A stretch of DNA of 13,084 nucleotides from Arthrobacter sp. (GTDB taxonomy: Bacteria; Actinomycetota; Actinomycetes; Actinomycetales; Micrococcaceae), in assembly GCA_025464925.1 (NCBI GenBank), contig JAODMS010000083.1, positions 1 through 13,084 of the forward strand, written 5' to 3'. The notes below the pieces were generated by a model. The model was not told where the DNA came from. It saw only the letters and a list, made by a program, of their open reading frames with translations, and did not search any database. The translations under genes were made by a program, and so were the position numbers. Below, piece by piece: positions 13,042-13,084 of the stretch (position 1 is the stretch's first letter; every line of letters begins with the position of its first letter).

Positions 13042-13084
13042 CGATGCCTCATCGGACCGAGATACGACTTTACAGCACATCCCG

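Overview
The window is high-GC actinobacterial DNA, most likely from Arthrobacter, Pseudarthrobacter or a close Micrococcaceae relative. The evidence is the base composition, the frequent GTG starts and the gene order. The block pknA-pknB / trpG / class E sortase / crgA / rhomboid-ppiA / tRNA-Ala / DLW-39 / tRNA-Ile is the conserved locus found beside gyrA, close to the chromosome origin, in many Actinobacteria. From that synteny, gyrA, gyrB and oriC should lie beyond the right edge of the window. This placement is inference, because no dnaA or dnaN is present.

Layout. Positions 1-3790 (+) hold the 3' part of a PknA-type kinase and a complete PknB with three PASTA repeats. They form a two-gene unit that reads cell-wall state and controls growth and division. 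Convergent to it, 3837-5434 (-) is a tight operon: class E sortase, an unlisted 56-residue membrane protein found by hand at 4475-4645, and the glutamine amidotransferase TrpG/PabA. Both junctions are translationally coupled (3-nt gap, then ATGA overlap). crgA (division regulator) diverges from the sortase and ends at a strong terminator. A Tag-type DNA glycosylase lacking three of the four zinc ligands follows.

Positions 6604-7514 carry no credible gene, but hold a dense cluster of DnaA boxes. There are six perfect TTATCCACA 9-mers and about eight near matches within roughly 670 bp, many paired as head-to-head dyads at 10-11 bp spacing, plus a perfect 19-bp hairpin. This is the most interesting part of the window: a candidate DnaA-titration or initiation-control locus outside oriC.

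Positions 7515-8931 (-) hold cyclophilin PpiA followed by a zinc-finger rhomboid protease. Divergent from them, 9087-10073 (+) encodes a membrane-anchored protein built on tandem 11-residue amphipathic repeats, ending at an 18-bp-stem terminator. Next come a possibly leaderless family 2 glycosyltransferase (+), an EamA transporter (-) and a small cupin (+). The right end has tRNA-Ala(TGC) with encoded CCA, a 38-residue DLW-39-like protein and tRNA-Ile(GAT) without CCA, all on the minus strand.

The locus as a whole links envelope sensing (PknA/B), division (CrgA), surface processing (sortase, rhomboid, PpiA) and probably replication control (the DnaA-box cluster).
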